A stretch of 64,000 nt of DNA from Nageia nagi (taxonomy: Eukaryota > Pinophyta), in assembly GCA_050084985.1 (NCBI GenBank), contig JBITNC010000001.1, positions 49,910,001-49,974,000 of the forward strand, read 5' to 3'. The position numbers and the translations under genes were made by a program. The notes beneath the pieces were generated by a model, which was given only the letters and a program-made list of their open reading frames with translations, ran no database searches and was not told where the DNA came from. Below are positions 47,901 through 60,414 of the stretch, one piece after another (within the stretch, counting starts at the first letter, position 1; every line of letters begins with the position of its first letter).

Positions 47901-48330
47901 GATATTGCTTAAGAGATAAAATCTAAATATCTCACGATAAAGGTACAGGTAGGGTGAATCACCAACATCTACAATACAATGTGATAAGTAGGAGGAAAGT
48001 AACATATAGCAATGTAAAGACATCAAGATTTTGGCTTCTCATCAAGAGATATCCACATGTATTTAGCATGGAGATATGAGCATTCTAAGTGAATTCATAT
48101 AGTCAAGTGCTTATGATATAAGTAAGCAACACCTATAGAGCCTTTGATACCTTGGTGACTCTTCAATCTATAAGCAAAAAACTAAGAATAATTTGTATAG
48201 GATAGTAGATATTTTAGTTTTGTTTCATGTATTTTGGTGAGAAGGATGAGATCCCTATCACCAATTACATCATTCAATAAACCTAGAGAAGAGAACAAAT
48301 AGCCACCACAATTTCATATGATAAATTTAG
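45000..48330 (-). pseudogene. LINE (L1-type) ORF2 remnant with EN and RT
   Basis: ORF2 of plant LINEs encodes endonuclease and reverse transcriptase for target-primed insertion. On the minus strand the endonuclease begins near 48325 (FIIWNCGGYLFSSLGLLNDV). It goes on with DLILLTKIHETKLKYLLSY, GVAYLYHKHL and, at about 47885, MLVGDFNA. The RT region includes LPPLKPPISPTYNFGDPLNL then SNYKMTIVDHILAKVF (46648-46842). It continues with the palm motif LLFTDYVIFLS near 46190, where the second Asp of the usual ADD is Tyr, and then LPMVSKLILKRKRR. Stops occur throughout, so it is dead. The 3' end is unclear and may be cut by the LTR element ending at 44977. Confidence 0.82.
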
Positions 48331-48334
48331 TATG

Positions 48335-49980
48335 AGATTGAATACATGATGCCTAGCGTCATGCAAATGTGGGCCAAGGTTTAGTCCATCCCAAGGGAGG
48401 ACTATTACATATCCAAACTCTATTGCTTTAGAGAACCACCCTATAGCCTTATTTTTTGGTTTTGATCATTTTGCTTTTGCTAGCTTTAAGTTCCTTAATG
48501 TGAAGGATCTTTTGCTTTTCAAATTTTGCATGTATTAGCATTTCAACTACTAATGGGATTTTATTTCATTTAACAACTTGTACCCAATACTTGACCCTTC
48601 CTTTGAGCACACACATTTAGAATCTTTAGGTAAACTTCTCAAAATTTTGTTGATTCATTTTTGTTCAAGATCTTGTAAAAATTTAAATATATATAGAAAG
48701 ATTTTGAAAAGGATCAATCCGTATTTTAAACAAAGATATATGAATTAAATATAATGCATATCTTTAAAATATTTTTAAACCCACTTCATTTCAAATGTAA
48801 ATTTAAATATTTGAATTTAATGTTACACATTCTTCTATGATTTTTCAAATCTACATGCCTAAATTAAATTTAAAAATTAAATAATCTAAATATTAAAAGC
48901 ATATATTGTTATCTCAACAACATAATTGAATAAGATCAACTTTATATACAAATCAATGAAGCATCTCTCATTTATGTGATTTAACTTATGCAACAATATA
49001 TTATTCTTGAATATCAAAGGCAAAAATGAATGCTTAATAATAACAAGATTCTTCCTCGAACTTAATTACTGTAATGATTGAATAATTTCTTTTTAAATTA
49101 ATAAAACCAGATTATGAAGATGTTGTCCAAATATCTGATATGCAATTTCCAACCTTGGAAAAAAAATCCCATTCTGAAACAAATCATTTCAAAATAGACT
49201 GGAAATGTCACTAACATAGCAGACATATAGACGGGAAATGCAACCAACACAGCAGACATACAACCCAAGCAAGTCTAAAAAGATGAAAATCGGATTAAGT
49301 GTCAACGACATTTAGATGAAAATCGGATTAAGTGTCAACGACATTGTTTGTGATTATAAACGTTGCACATGTTTGATCTCGAACTCCACTTAGTTCCTCA
49401 AACATCAATGTTGGACAGTGAACACAAACATTACTATATCAATAAAAGAACATTAGTATATTAATAAATGTTTTTCAATTAGATTTAATAGTTTGTGAAA
49501 TTTATCAATATTTTTTTGTTTGATAAATCCATTGATGAGGAGGGAGTTAAGCTTTTGTCCTTTGACGAGTTAACAATTGAAAGGTATTCATGCTGTTAAA
49601 ATTCACAGGGGGCACAATCCTAACCTTATCCTACTTACCACTATTCAGTAAGCTTTTTGGATATGGCTACCTACTGAGTAGATTTGAACCTTAGTCTCTT
49701 ATAAACAAGTGGGAAATTTTAGCTACCATGTTCAATCCAACTCCTCTAGCTGAACTTTGATAGTTTACCAATATTTGTTAAAAGATAAATATTTGTTTAA
49801 ATAATTACTTTTAACAAAATTAAAATTTATAATAAAATTATCAAACTTATTTTGATTTAAATTGTAATTAAAAATATCATTATATATTTATCTATTTTTT
49901 TAAATGGGCAGATTGAAAAAATTCATCTTTTATTTTATGATATTTTAGATATCATCCATCTATATGTTTCAATATTATAT
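48335..49980. other. Intergenic, possible LINE ORF1 side, otherwise unrecognised
   Basis: Lies 5' of the LINE ORF2 remnant on the minus strand, but no ORF1 motif can be supported. Contains the 33-bp duplication at 49281-49346. Confidence 0.4.
49281..49346. repeat. 33-bp tandem duplication
   Basis: 'agatgaaaatcggattaagt' and the next 13 bases occur twice, head to tail, essentially identically. The duplication is recent. Confidence 0.92.
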
Positions 49981-49989
49981 TGGACAATT

Positions 49990-50135
49990 GATTGGTTGAA
50001 TTGGTCATGTGTTGACCTTGCTGTCCTGTGTCTCTTGTTACATACATGCTATGTAATAACCTACTACAAGTTGTCCATCCCATAGATCAGTTAATCTCCA
50101 ATGGACATTAATAATATTTACATTTACTTTTTACA
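49990..50135 (+). repeat. Three-copy dispersed repeat, copy 2
   Basis: Matches 50295-50455 in direct orientation and 26955-27120 inverted. Common blocks are 'tcatgtgttgaccttg', 'acatgctatgtaataacct', 'gatca' and 'tctccaatggacattaat'. Confidence 0.78.
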
Positions 50136-50294
50136 AAAAAAAATATTAAATAAACCTATAATGATATTTATAATTATAATTTCATTCATAAATTCTTAAA
50201 TCAAAATAAGTAAAACAATAATAATAATTTTATAATTAATCTTAATTCTGTTAAAAATAATCATTTAAATATATAAATAATATATTTATCTTAA

Positions 50295-50455
50295 TTCTCG
50301 GTTGTTGACTGAGTTGATCATGTGTTGATCTTGTTGCAATTTATGTTCCGTGTTCCGTTTCCCATACTAAACATACATACTATGTAATGACCTAATACAA
50401 GCTGTCAGTCCTAAAGATCAGATGATCTCCAATGAACATTAATATAATTTACTTT
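50295..50455 (+). repeat. Three-copy dispersed repeat, copy 3
   Basis: A direct neighbour of copy 2, about 160 bases away, with a few small indels (for example 'gttccgtgttccgtttccc' expanded). Confidence 0.78.
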
Positions 50456-50547
50456 TTACTAAAAAAAAATTTGTTAAGATTGCATTAAAATATAAATAAG
50501 CATTCTACAAAATAATAGATAATTTTGAATTGATGATTCCCAAACAT

Positions 50548-50905
50548 TCAAACTAACTTATAACAAATAGAATTGTTATCCAAAATGACGTAGATTTCCA
50601 ACATAGGATAAACCAAAATCATATATTCATTTTTGAAGTCTGAGTCTTGAATTGACCCATTACCAAGCAGACTTCTTCTTTTATAAGACACAAAATGCTC
50701 ATAGCACATAGGACCTGTATTTGTAAGATAGACCACATCACACATTCAATGAGGTTGTTCAGTCACATCATTTCCTGTAGGCATTTCTTCTTGCACAGCA
50801 TATAATTTGACAGTTTTTGGCATCTGTTGCCATCGATTACAATCACTGTAACTTTGAATGATTGATTCAACTATAGCCCTAGCATTTCCATATAGTTGCC
50901 ATACA
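50548..50905 (-). pseudogene. Unidentified coding remnant
   Basis: One minus-strand frame reads DVWQLYGNARAIVESIIQSY, KTVKLYAVQEEMPTGNDVTE, a stop, then MCDVVYLTNTGPMCYEHFVS, YKRRSLLGNGSIQDSDFKNE and YMILVYPMLEIYVILDNN. It is preceded by a plausible acceptor (CTAACCCTAG). The stretch keeps one frame for about 115 codons with a single stop, unusual in this AT-rich DNA, and its composition looks protein-like. I do not recognise the family. It may be a decayed exon or a processed fragment. Confidence 0.4.
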
Positions 50906-50909
50906 TCCT

Positions 50910-52190
50910 AGGGTTAGTTACACCAGACCATCGTCTATTAGATACTGTTTATCAAGTCCAAATGCTTGAATCATTGTTAATATAAGGAAATGGAAACAAA
51001 TCATTGTTAATATAAGGAAATGGAAACAATAGGTGTAAACACGTTGCATATCCTCTTTTTTAAAGACTACTGGTAAGGTGGGAGATATGATCTAAATAAA
51101 CGAGGTGAAGGTAAGAGATCTCCGTTTTGATATGCTCTGCTGTTCCTCATTACGAAGAGAACTCTGTATATTGCTCTGCTACTTCCCACAAACACCTATA
51201 CGTTGTGGGACTTAGAACCTTAACTTCTTTTTAGTTTTTATCCCTCAATAGTTAGTACAGGAACCTTCCGTGAATGCGTTATTATAAATTTCCAATATTC
51301 AGATCCCAACGTCGGAACCCATCGTCAGGTTGAAAGAAAAGAGATCGATCAACGGACAGCAGAGAAAGACACGGAAAAACTTAAAAAACATCCAGTTCAG
51401 CTTACAACGGAATGTTGAATATATATCAGAGATCTATCAAAAAGATTTCGTAGTTCGCAACTACCATCAGGTTATTTGTCTCTTCATCTTTTTTAAATAT
51501 TCCAATTAAATCGTCTCTTCAGCGTTTTCAAATACTCCGATCAACGATATTTAAACTGTGTATTCGAAAAGATACCTTACCACTAAATTGATCACTCACT
51601 TATTTCAGCGATTGCTCCTATTGGAAGGTCGATCACCCTTATAATTTCATTAATTTAGATAATATATATTTATATTTAATTGACAATTAATATATTATAT
51701 TTGATGATTGTCACATCTCCTCACTCTTTAACTTTATTCATTTATTTATTTGCTTTGGATCTCTCTTCTTTAAGAGCTTTCATAATTTCTTTCTAATTTC
51801 TTCATCTGTGCCTCAGACTGTAATCCCTTTGATATTATTAATCACAGCCTGTTCATTAATATCACTAACCTTGTACATTTTTAATCCCACATGCAACTTT
51901 GAGACTGCTTTGAAACATGACTGTACACTTCCTACTTGGTGTAGCTTACAACTATTATACATATGATCTCAAATTTGAAGCACATATATCTCAGCGTCCC
52001 ATCATCAAAGAAAGGTCGATAAGGATCTAGTTTACAATTAGAGAACACTTTTTTTACCCCTTACATTGAATGATTAACATTTACATCTGCAAAAAACTTG
52101 CATCATACAACTCTGAAATAGATAATAAAATGGTTAAGGTACCACAGAAGAGCGAGTAAGCAACTTTACCCCACTGAATTTCATTATATT
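50910..52190. other. Intergenic, nothing recognised
   Basis: Mixed-composition DNA downstream of the protein gene. No gene or element recognised. Confidence 0.45.
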
Positions 52191-52615
52191 TCACTTTATT
52201 ACAAAATGCTATAACTGTTTCCACTAAGAAACTTGGAAACCTGCCCACGTTATTGGATAATAGCTTTACTGGTGCTTCAATAGCACCATTATCATGCAAT
52301 GATAATGATAACAACCGCAAATTTATCTAATCCCAGAATTTCCACTTACTGTACACCCTCTCTTTTAAGGCATTGTCCATATTGTCAGATGAACTTTGTT
52401 AACTATAGACTAACTAAAATACAAGCCTCCCTCCAAAACCACGGCTTCTATTATGTGTTTTACAACATCAAAACTAAAAGACCATTTCTCCAACCAAGAT
52501 GGGAACCACTCCCCTACCCAAAATACCTATACCTGAAATTCTATAAAAATTTAATTAAGTAGATTAGGAATTATCTAAAACCCACAAATAAGCATTAATT
52601 ATTGGCAATGCTTAA

Positions 52616-55197
52616 CTAATAAGTCCATTCCTGAGGTAAGCTGATTTCTGCCTGTCCTGCTGGGATCTGGGGACAAGCTGCATAGCAAATATTATGCTGC
52701 TGATCAGAGAATCCATTTCGAGGGGCAACCTTGAATTGATCAACGGATTTCCCATGCTGTGTTGTAACAGGATTTGAAGGTGTTGATGTCAATGCGTCTG
52801 TTACAGCAGATTATTTATTATCATAGTTACATTGAGCTGAATCTTCAGATGAACCAGAAGAAAACAGAACAGAAATAGTCTTACCGCGATAAGTATGAGT
52901 GATACCACACTGCAAGCCTGTTTGAGCATTTATATCCTCAACGTTAAGGTTCAACGCCTGCACAATCCTAGAAGGAAGAAGAACTGTGGAACAACCTGCA
53001 CAGTAAGAATAACCATTTAGAAAGAAGATTAGTTCTCTGTTAAAAATCGAGGCCTAAACATTGATCAGAATACCTTCATGAACAGGCACATTCAAACAGA
53101 AAGAATACAGATCATCAACACATGGCTAAAAAACCATAATATTGCATATGGCTAAAAGAACCATAATATTGCATTTGGCTAAAAGAACCATAATATTTCA
53201 GGGATAAAGCTTAGATCCATCCATTACGAACGCAAAAGATGCAAAACATGAGCTAGATGCCAACCATGAACAATGCCAAAAATAACAGCAGACTAGTTAG
53301 ACTACACACATGAATAAAATCAAATAAAAAAAGATATTACAGCATCCAAGCATCTAAATATCAGCCAAGAACAAAAGAAAAAAATAAATGCATTCTGACT
53401 GAGATGCAACACATAAAACTACTCTGGTAGCATCCTAGAGCGGATCCAAGTATAAAACTCGATAAAACAACATATGAATCCATACTTATAGGATCTAATC
53501 ATGTCAAAAACCAAATGGTCTGCATCATGACACCGAAAGTAGAAATCATTTCAGAACTTACTATTGCAAATGGAAGTTGAAACATAATATCCTTATTGGA
53601 CGAGGGTATCGTGAAGTAAGAGAAACAAATAGCTTGACATCTAATCCCTTGGTAGATTAGAATGAAACAGAAAGATTAAAAAACTGGATCATACAGAGCA
53701 GAAGTCTTACTTGGCTTCCTTCTTAGATCCGAGTTGTTGCCCACCCTCCGAGGTAGAAAAACACCTGTACCACCAGACTCCCTGCCTGTACCATTTGGCC
53801 CCAGAAAAACTGCTCTCATACCAGACCCACCACCCTGCTGCAGAGAAGGCCATTGAGCAGAAGAGTATTCTACTGAATTTGCAGACCTGTTTCCAATACC
53901 AGGTTTGTTGCCTGGCCTTGTTTGCAAGTGCTGAACTTGTATAGGTTTTGCTTGCCTTGCCCATGTAGATGTGTTGCTGTGCTTGGGCTGTCTATACTGT
54001 CAAAAGAGAACAAGAAAAAAAACCTCACCTGTTAATAATACCCAAATGCCATTCATATCTAGGATCTAGTTTTAATGCTTAAAATATTGAAAATAAGGAG
54101 ACTCTCGAATCATACATGGTGGGCAAGGAGTTTTCGGTCTTCTTCCTTTGTCTTGTCACTCCTACTTCTCTGGAGCGCCTGGAAGGAGTAAGCTCTATCT
54201 TTGGAGGGCAACCCTGAGAAACTGCAGCTTCTATTCTGAAAGTCCTTATTGACATAAGTTGAAAGATTTGATGAAGGGATGGTTTGCCTTCTAGCAGCTC
54301 CAAACATCAATCCTTGGATACTGGGTATTGGCTTAACATCATCAATATTCAACCCCCCAACTTCCCCGGCTGCTGCATAGAGCAAATCCCATGCATCAGT
54401 ATTCTCTGTCAGAGGAGTTGTAGGAGGGGATGAGACCTGTGAAGGCCCTATGGAGCTCCCTGTGGACCAGCTTCCCACTGCAGACAATATGGATTGTGGA
54501 GACCTTGCCATCGTATTTGACTGCAAACCATAATTTGGGCACCATGGAACATATTAGGTCTTGTGGCTATTTTATAGATTGAACAAAAAAAAAAATACAT
54601 AGTTACATACCAGAAGGTATACTGGATATACCAAAACATGTATTGGGTTTCTACAAGACCTTGTTTGCCCACTAAATTGGAAAAAGAAAAAAACTACATA
54701 GTTACATAGTAGAAGTCTAGAAGATATACTGTTAATACCAAAACAGTTATTGGGTTTCTACAATACCTTGTTTATCCATTATATTGAAAAACAAAAACTA
54801 CAGAGACACGTAGTAGAAGATATACTGGATATAAGAAACAATTATTGGGTTTCTACAATACCTTGTTCGCCCACTGCAAGTCGTGATTTTTAACACTGTT
54901 TTCGTCGTCATCAAGCATGGAATGAGCAATCTGGTGAGCCAAACCAGCTATGTAGTCATCTTCCTCATCACTCTCTGTTTCAGTTGAGCCCACAACTGAC
55001 TCAACAGGGGAGTTGTTATGTGACAAGGAATCTAAAGTATGCCCAAGTAAATTCCACTCGTAGGGAAACTCACAAGGGATTCGAGGCCTGTTATTACTAT
55101 GCATGACTCTCTTCTTTGGAGGGCTTTCACCACTTAGGAAATCAGATGGCAGCCACAGCTCTCCATCATCCAAGTTTGGACAACACTGCATATCCAT
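52616..55197 (-). CDS. Plant-specific nuclear-type protein of unknown function, ending LPQEWTY, five coding exons
   Basis: Joined exons on the minus strand are 55197-54862, 54520-54116, 53996-53711, 52995-52885 and 52797-52616. They total 1320 bases, 439 residues, with GT...AG borders at every intron and a continuous frame. The start is the ATG at 55197 (MDMQCCPNLDDGELWLP). Landmarks in order are SPVESVVGSTETESDEEDD (about residues 63-81), MARSPQSILSAVGSW (116-130), SSPPTTPL (142-149), AWDLLYAAAGEV (155-166), GMRAVFLG (306-313), RESGGTGVFLPRR (319-331), STVLLPSRIVQALNLNVEDI (about 345-364) and the C-terminal LPQEWTY. From memory these match a land-plant family of uncharacterised proteins (the At3g54000/At5g59050-like group), so the symbol is left empty. 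There is no signal peptide or membrane segment. It is acidic and Ser-rich at the N-terminus and low in complexity, which suggests a soluble, perhaps nuclear protein. Introns are 341, 119, 715 and 87 bases. A minus-strand AATAAA at 52195-52200 could end the transcript. No stops or frameshifts, so it is probably functional. Confidence 0.88.
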
Positions 55198-56780
55198 AGT
55201 TTGGCCCCCCTTAAAACCCAAAAAAGATCAGCAGTATTCACCAGGATTATAAAACACTCCTACTCCACTAGTTGATAGCATCTATGACTCCAAAACTTGA
55301 ACTCTAAGGCTCAAAAAAATCACTATGACAAGTGTAGTAGTAATGAGTGAGGCTGCTCTGCTTCTGTTATCAGTGGAAGGTGCACAAGGAGTCTTTAAGG
55401 CAATAGATTTATGATCTTGCTGAGATGAGAAGTAAGTATTATAGATCTAGGATCCGTAATTATAACGATAAGAAAAGCATAGCAGAGCAATCGTTCCCAT
55501 GACCCAATGCACAACAGATAACACACATGATGAGGGCTTCCATAGGGACCCAATCAATTGATTATATATCCAAGGCACTTGGGTACCTGCATACCCAGTA
55601 CAGATCACTGTCAAAAGCTAAAGTTAGTTTATCAAACAATATCAAATCTCCTTAAGGGAAAAATGTCTGGAGGGCAGCTAGCTTTATAGACAGATGGGTG
55701 TTTTGCCTTTTTCTTTCACTCCTACTGTAGTTGGCTTGGCTATATCATATCCTCACATTTCCACTGGCATAGGAGAAAAAGAGTTGATCATGAACATGGG
55801 CATGGAGAAAATTCTACGAAGGTTAGAAATTATTAGAAATCATTCATATATGTGTGTTTTTTATCCCATCTGGGTACGTTCAGATAGTTGTCTACAGTTT
55901 CTACTGCCTGCCAGATGTGATCCTCTTCACACCATACTCCTTCCACACATAACCCCACTAGTTGAAAAAGGAATCTATGTCCAACAAGGCCCCAATACCC
56001 ACATGGCTGCCATCAATTAAGCACTTAAGATTTCTCTATATTCCCGCCAAACACTCTACACAAAACCTTGCTATCAATGCAACAAAAAAGTGCCAGATTT
56101 GGAGGAGTTATCCATAACGATTCCCCCACACAGATAGCACACCAATCATCACTCGCATCTTGCTTAGATTCTGCCTCCAATGTTAACCCCTATTTCCCTG
56201 CACCCTTCCCTCAGCATCAGATCATTCCACAAGCCATCAGATCATTCCACGTCACCATGAAAATCCTACGTGGCATCCTATAAATGTCCAGCTTTCCCTG
56301 AACAACCTTTTGTTTCGTACCCACAAGTTAAAACCAATTTTGGAGCTTCTGGGTACCGCCAAGTCAATCCCCAACACAAATTATACCTTCCATCTCCCCG
56401 TGAACCGCCAAATTCAGCAGTGATTTTAAGTTGTTTTTAACCATAACTCTCCACACGGCAATTATCCCACAACCTCCAAACATAGCGGCCTCGCTCCGCC
56501 AATTCTGGCGGTATTCCCCCTAACCCCACAAGGGGGGCCTCCCCTGGACGAGGTAAGGAGAGGGAAGATATTTTTTTATAATTTTTACAGTATCCGATTT
56601 TGACGGCGACGTGCTTGAATTGGGGGGAAATTGGGTGCCGGCGAATGACTGCGCACCGAAACAAAAATCAAATCAGCGGACGTGAAAGCAAATTATGCCG
56701 TTTTTTAAATTACTTCGACGTCAAATCCGCAGGCCGGTGAAAACGACGGGAGAGGCAAGTGTGACACGCGTGAGCTTCCC
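55198..56780 (-). promoter_or_regulatory. 5' UTR region of the 439-residue gene, probably with a leader intron
   Basis: Between the ATG and the GC-rich, CpG-containing stretch at about 56400-56780 there is about 1.2 kb of ordinary AT-rich sequence without a conserved frame. The likely layout is a non-coding first exon in the GC-rich part and a leader intron ending near 55210 (T-rich tract before TTTTAAG), but I could not fix the splice sites. The 75-codon open frame at 56437-56664 is not supported as coding. Confidence 0.45.
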
Positions 56781-56806
56781 GGATTCCGGAGAGGGATTTA
56801 AAATAA

Positions 56807-56813
56807 TTATATA
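56807..56813 (-). promoter_or_regulatory. Candidate TATA box of the 439-residue gene
   Basis: TATATAA on the minus strand lies just upstream of a GC-rich block containing ACGCGTGT and TTGACGTC, the latter a bZIP-type core. Position and composition suit a core promoter. The start of transcription is not demonstrable from sequence. Confidence 0.45.
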
Positions 56814-57224
56814 TTTAAAAAAAAGTGGAAGATTTTGAAAAGGTAAGGCGGTGAATGGGGTGCTGTCTGCGTTCCGGTTGGCCGGCAGAAATCTGCCGTT
56901 TTTTCTGATGTTTTTACTTATTTTAGTTTTTGAATGTTTTTAAATTATATAAGAGTTTTAATATGTTATTGTTAGGATTTTGTATTTTGTGATATATTTT
57001 GGATTTTTTTTATGTTCATCCATGTTAGGGCAGTTGAAAGAGATGATGGGAATATTACAGGTAGTAGAAAGAGCAAGTAAAAAAATATTTTCATGTTATA
57101 GGTAGTAGAAAGAGTAAGTAAAAAAATATCTTCTAGAAAAGTGGAAGTGTGAGTACGATTAGAAATTTTTTGTTATATCAAGCAAATAAATAATAATACG
57201 TCATATTGTCTTTCTTAAATAATA

Positions 57225-58165
57225 ATAATAATATTTATTTCCTCCTATTAAAGATCAACTAGCTAGTCTCACTCAAATGAAGTAGGCCAACCATTGGTTA
57301 GGTTATTCAATTAAAACATGCTTTATATTTATTATGTTAAAAAATGGTTTATATTGTTTATTTATATATTATGTTTTATATTTTGAATAGTTCGTTAATA
57401 AAATAGGTCAAAGATTGAGCAAAAATCAAAAGATAATAGATTCCTTTTAAGATAAGCATATCATTCATTTTTTGTTTCTAAAGGAATTCTCCTATTTTTT
57501 CTTTCTTAGTTAATTTGTACTTTATTACAATATATATCTCATTGCAATAATGCATAGCACATTGCAATGTTTCATTTCAATCATGAAAATATATGTTTAT
57601 CTTATTTTATTTAATATTGTTTATATTATGTGGTGGAAATAACAAGTAAATTTTTTTAGAAAAATGTAAGTGCTATCATGATTAATCATAAGAAAGTTTT
57701 TTACCATACATATAGGTTCCCTCTTCACATTATTTATTTATATGTAAAAATATTATCAAGTCAAATATTTAACATATGTTTAATAGATTCTTTTTTAAGA
57801 TATGTACCTCATTCCTTTTTGGTCCCTTAAGGAATTCTCACAATTATTTAATAACATCTACTACTATTTAATATCAATTATTATTATTTAATATCTATTT
57901 GCTATTATTAATTTTATTATTTATTACATGGATAATTATTTCGAATTTATCTTAAAATAATAAAATATTAAATAGCATTAACTTAACCTTATTATTAATT
58001 TTTTATTTACATTTTGATGAACTTTATATTTTTAATTCTTTTTATAAAATTTTCAAACCTTAGATTTTCATTATTTAAGTGTCGATCGATAAGACAAATG
58101 ATGTCAGAAAAAACTTGAAGAAAGTTTGGTAAGGTAATAAAACATTATTTATCAAGTGCTGAGAG
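57225..58165 (+). repeat. About 0.95-kb repeat, copy 1 of 3
   Basis: Runs from 'atttatttcctcctatta' through 'ccaaccattggttaggtta', 'tatatatctcattgcaataa' and 'tggtcccttaaggaattct' to 'gaagaaagt'. The same order is found at 60415-61290 and, without the first quarter, at 59645-60410. No coding potential recognised. Confidence 0.88.
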
Positions 58166-58169
58166 TGAT

Positions 58170-59420
58170 GACGTTGGAGTTAACATTCGTATACATGTGT
58201 TATGACTTTATTTGTTGTTCTCATGTATTGCATTGGTAAAGTGTTTTGAAATTTTCTAGGAGGTCGCACGGTTGATTATGATCAAGTCATGATAACGTAT
58301 ACGACAATTAGGATTAATCGAGTGATGATGTTAACACAACATGGGGAGGCATAGAGAATACTTGAAAAACCTTTGAAGGTACAACATAATAAGAAATTAG
58401 CTAAGTGTCATTCAACTAGAGTGATGATGTTAGTAAAAGCTTTAGTACAATGCAACAAGGTAATAAAGGTTCTGAATTCCACGTAATAAGAGGGGTGATA
58501 TTAGTAAAAGTATGAATATATTATAACAATGATTTGTAAGATACGATAAGGCATGATACGATGTGACAAGCACGACATAATACAATAAAGCACCAAAATA
58601 CATCTGATGAGAAAGGAAAGATCCCAAGAAGCCTAAAACATTTTATATCTTAAAGATGGATTTACAACAATCCTCTGAAGGCCTAGAAATATATTCAAAC
58701 AAGTACAAGGAGGGAAATTTGGTTTGGATGTGATTCTAACAAGAAAAATCATGAGACTGAAGGATTAAGTTGAAGACTTAAGCATTCAAATTTGTCTAAG
58801 ATCCAAAATAGGGAAACATGAATGCAAACCAAGATATTTGACAATTGAAATAATAAAATGAGAATATTACTAATACATAGAAGCTAAAAAATACAAACTT
58901 AATGGTAAGAAATACCTGAAACCAATTTCAAGATTCTTGCATGAAGACATAGATTCATACACAGTCGCTCAATCACATGACAAACATGAAAATAAAGAGT
59001 TACAAAACAAATAAAATATTTTCTATTATGAGTGCTAAAAATTGTAGCATAACATTATAATATTTTCTCCTACATATATTATAAAGGAAAACAAAGTCAT
59101 ATATATTTAAAGAAGAAAATGGAGTGTCTAAGACTCCAATAGATTTGACAGATCATCATCTTCTTAGAGAATTAGGAAAAACATAAATGAAATTTATCAA
59201 AAGGGGAAGAACATTGATGTATGTAAGTCCAAGGAAGATATGATTAGATTATGAGCATTAAGAGCTCAACTACATGCTTGCAACGGAGATAAATGTTGGT
59301 AGGTAAAGAATTAGTCCATCATGTAGTAAACATTTAAGGAGATGTGCATGCATGGGAGATGCATCCAAAATGGAATAAATGCTTTCATTATCCATCTTAA
59401 TGTGAATGGATTGAATTCCA
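58170..59420. other. Spacer between repeat copies, unrecognised
   Basis: Part near 58330-58370 ('aacacaacatggggaggcat') reappears after copy 2 at about 60382. The remainder is probably decayed copia sequence adjoining the RNase H remnant, but no motif supports this. Confidence 0.4.
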
Positions 59421-59424
59421 ATAC

Positions 59425-59640
59425 GGTTTCAAATATCGAGGAAATAATCTTTGATAATGCTTTGGTGAAGATGTTTGCTAGTTAGTCGTTAAAAGGATAA
59501 AACTTAAAGTTAAGGAATACATCATTCACCAAGTCTCTCATAACATGGTGTTGGATATCTATATGCTTGCTCTGATTGTGAAACATTGGATTCTTGGTCA
59601 TTACAATGGTGTTGGGATTTTCATATAAGTGGATGGGAAT
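59425..59640 (-). pseudogene. Copia RNase H remnant
   Basis: The minus strand reads NTIVMTKNPMFHNQSKHIDI, QHHVMRDLVNDVFLNFKFYP, a stop, and LANIFTKAL. This is the conserved end of copia pol (KNPxFHxRTKHIxIxHHFVRDxV...LADIFTKxL). It belongs to a different lineage from the RNase H at 33.1-33.4 kb (HHxxRD versus AHFIRE). It ends exactly where repeat copy 2 begins. Confidence 0.82.
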
Positions 59641-59644
59641 GGGT

Positions 59645-60410
59645 TACGATAAGCATATCATTCATTTTTGGTCTCTTAAGGAATTCTCCTATTTTTTCTT
59701 TCTTAGCTAATTTGTACTTTACTACAATATATATCTCCTTGCAATAATGCATAGCACATTACAATGCTTCATTCCAATCATGGATATATATGTTTATCTT
59801 ATTTTATTTAATATTGTTTAATATTATGTGGTGGAAAGAACAAGTAAAATTCTTGTAGAAAAATGCAAGTGTGATCATGATTAATCGTAAGGGAGCTTTT
59901 TACCATACATATATGTTCCCTCTTCACATTGTTTATTTATAGGTAAAAATATTATAAGTCAAAGATTTAACAGACATTTGATAGATTCTTTTTAAGATAA
60001 GTACCTCATTCCTTTTTGGTCCCTTAAGGAATTCTCAAAATTATTTAATAACATCTACTACTATTTAATATCAAATATTATTATTTAATATCTATTTGTT
60101 ATTATTATTTTTATTGTTTATTACATGGATAATTATTTCGAATTTATCTTAAAACAATAAAATAGTAAATAACATTAAATTAACCTTAGTATTAATTTTA
60201 TATATACATTTTGATGAACTTTATATTTTTAATTCTTTTTATAAAATTTATAAAATTTTCAAACGTTAGATTTTCATTATCTAAGTGTTAAGCAACAAGA
60301 AAAATGATGTCAGAAAGAAGCTTGAAGAAAGTCTAGTAAGGTAATAAAGCATTATTTATTAGACAATGAGAGTGAAGATATCAACACAACATGGGAAGGC
60401 ATAGAAAATA
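59645..60410 (+). repeat. About 0.95-kb repeat, copy 2 of 3 (5' truncated)
   Basis: Starts at 'cgataagcatatcattcatt', the equivalent of 57450 in copy 1. It continues past the copy 1 end into 'acacaacatgggaaggcata', then runs straight into copy 3. Confidence 0.88.
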
Positions 60411-60414
60411 CTTA

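Noticed and set aside
53707-53964. Alternative minus and plus frames over exon 3
   Set aside because: They are shadows of the real exon, whose frame joins correctly to its neighbours and holds the family motif GTGVFLPRR.
56437-56664. A 75-codon minus-strand frame in the GC-rich promoter region
   Set aside because: High GC lengthens open frames by chance; no domain is visible, and its position fits a non-coding leader exon.
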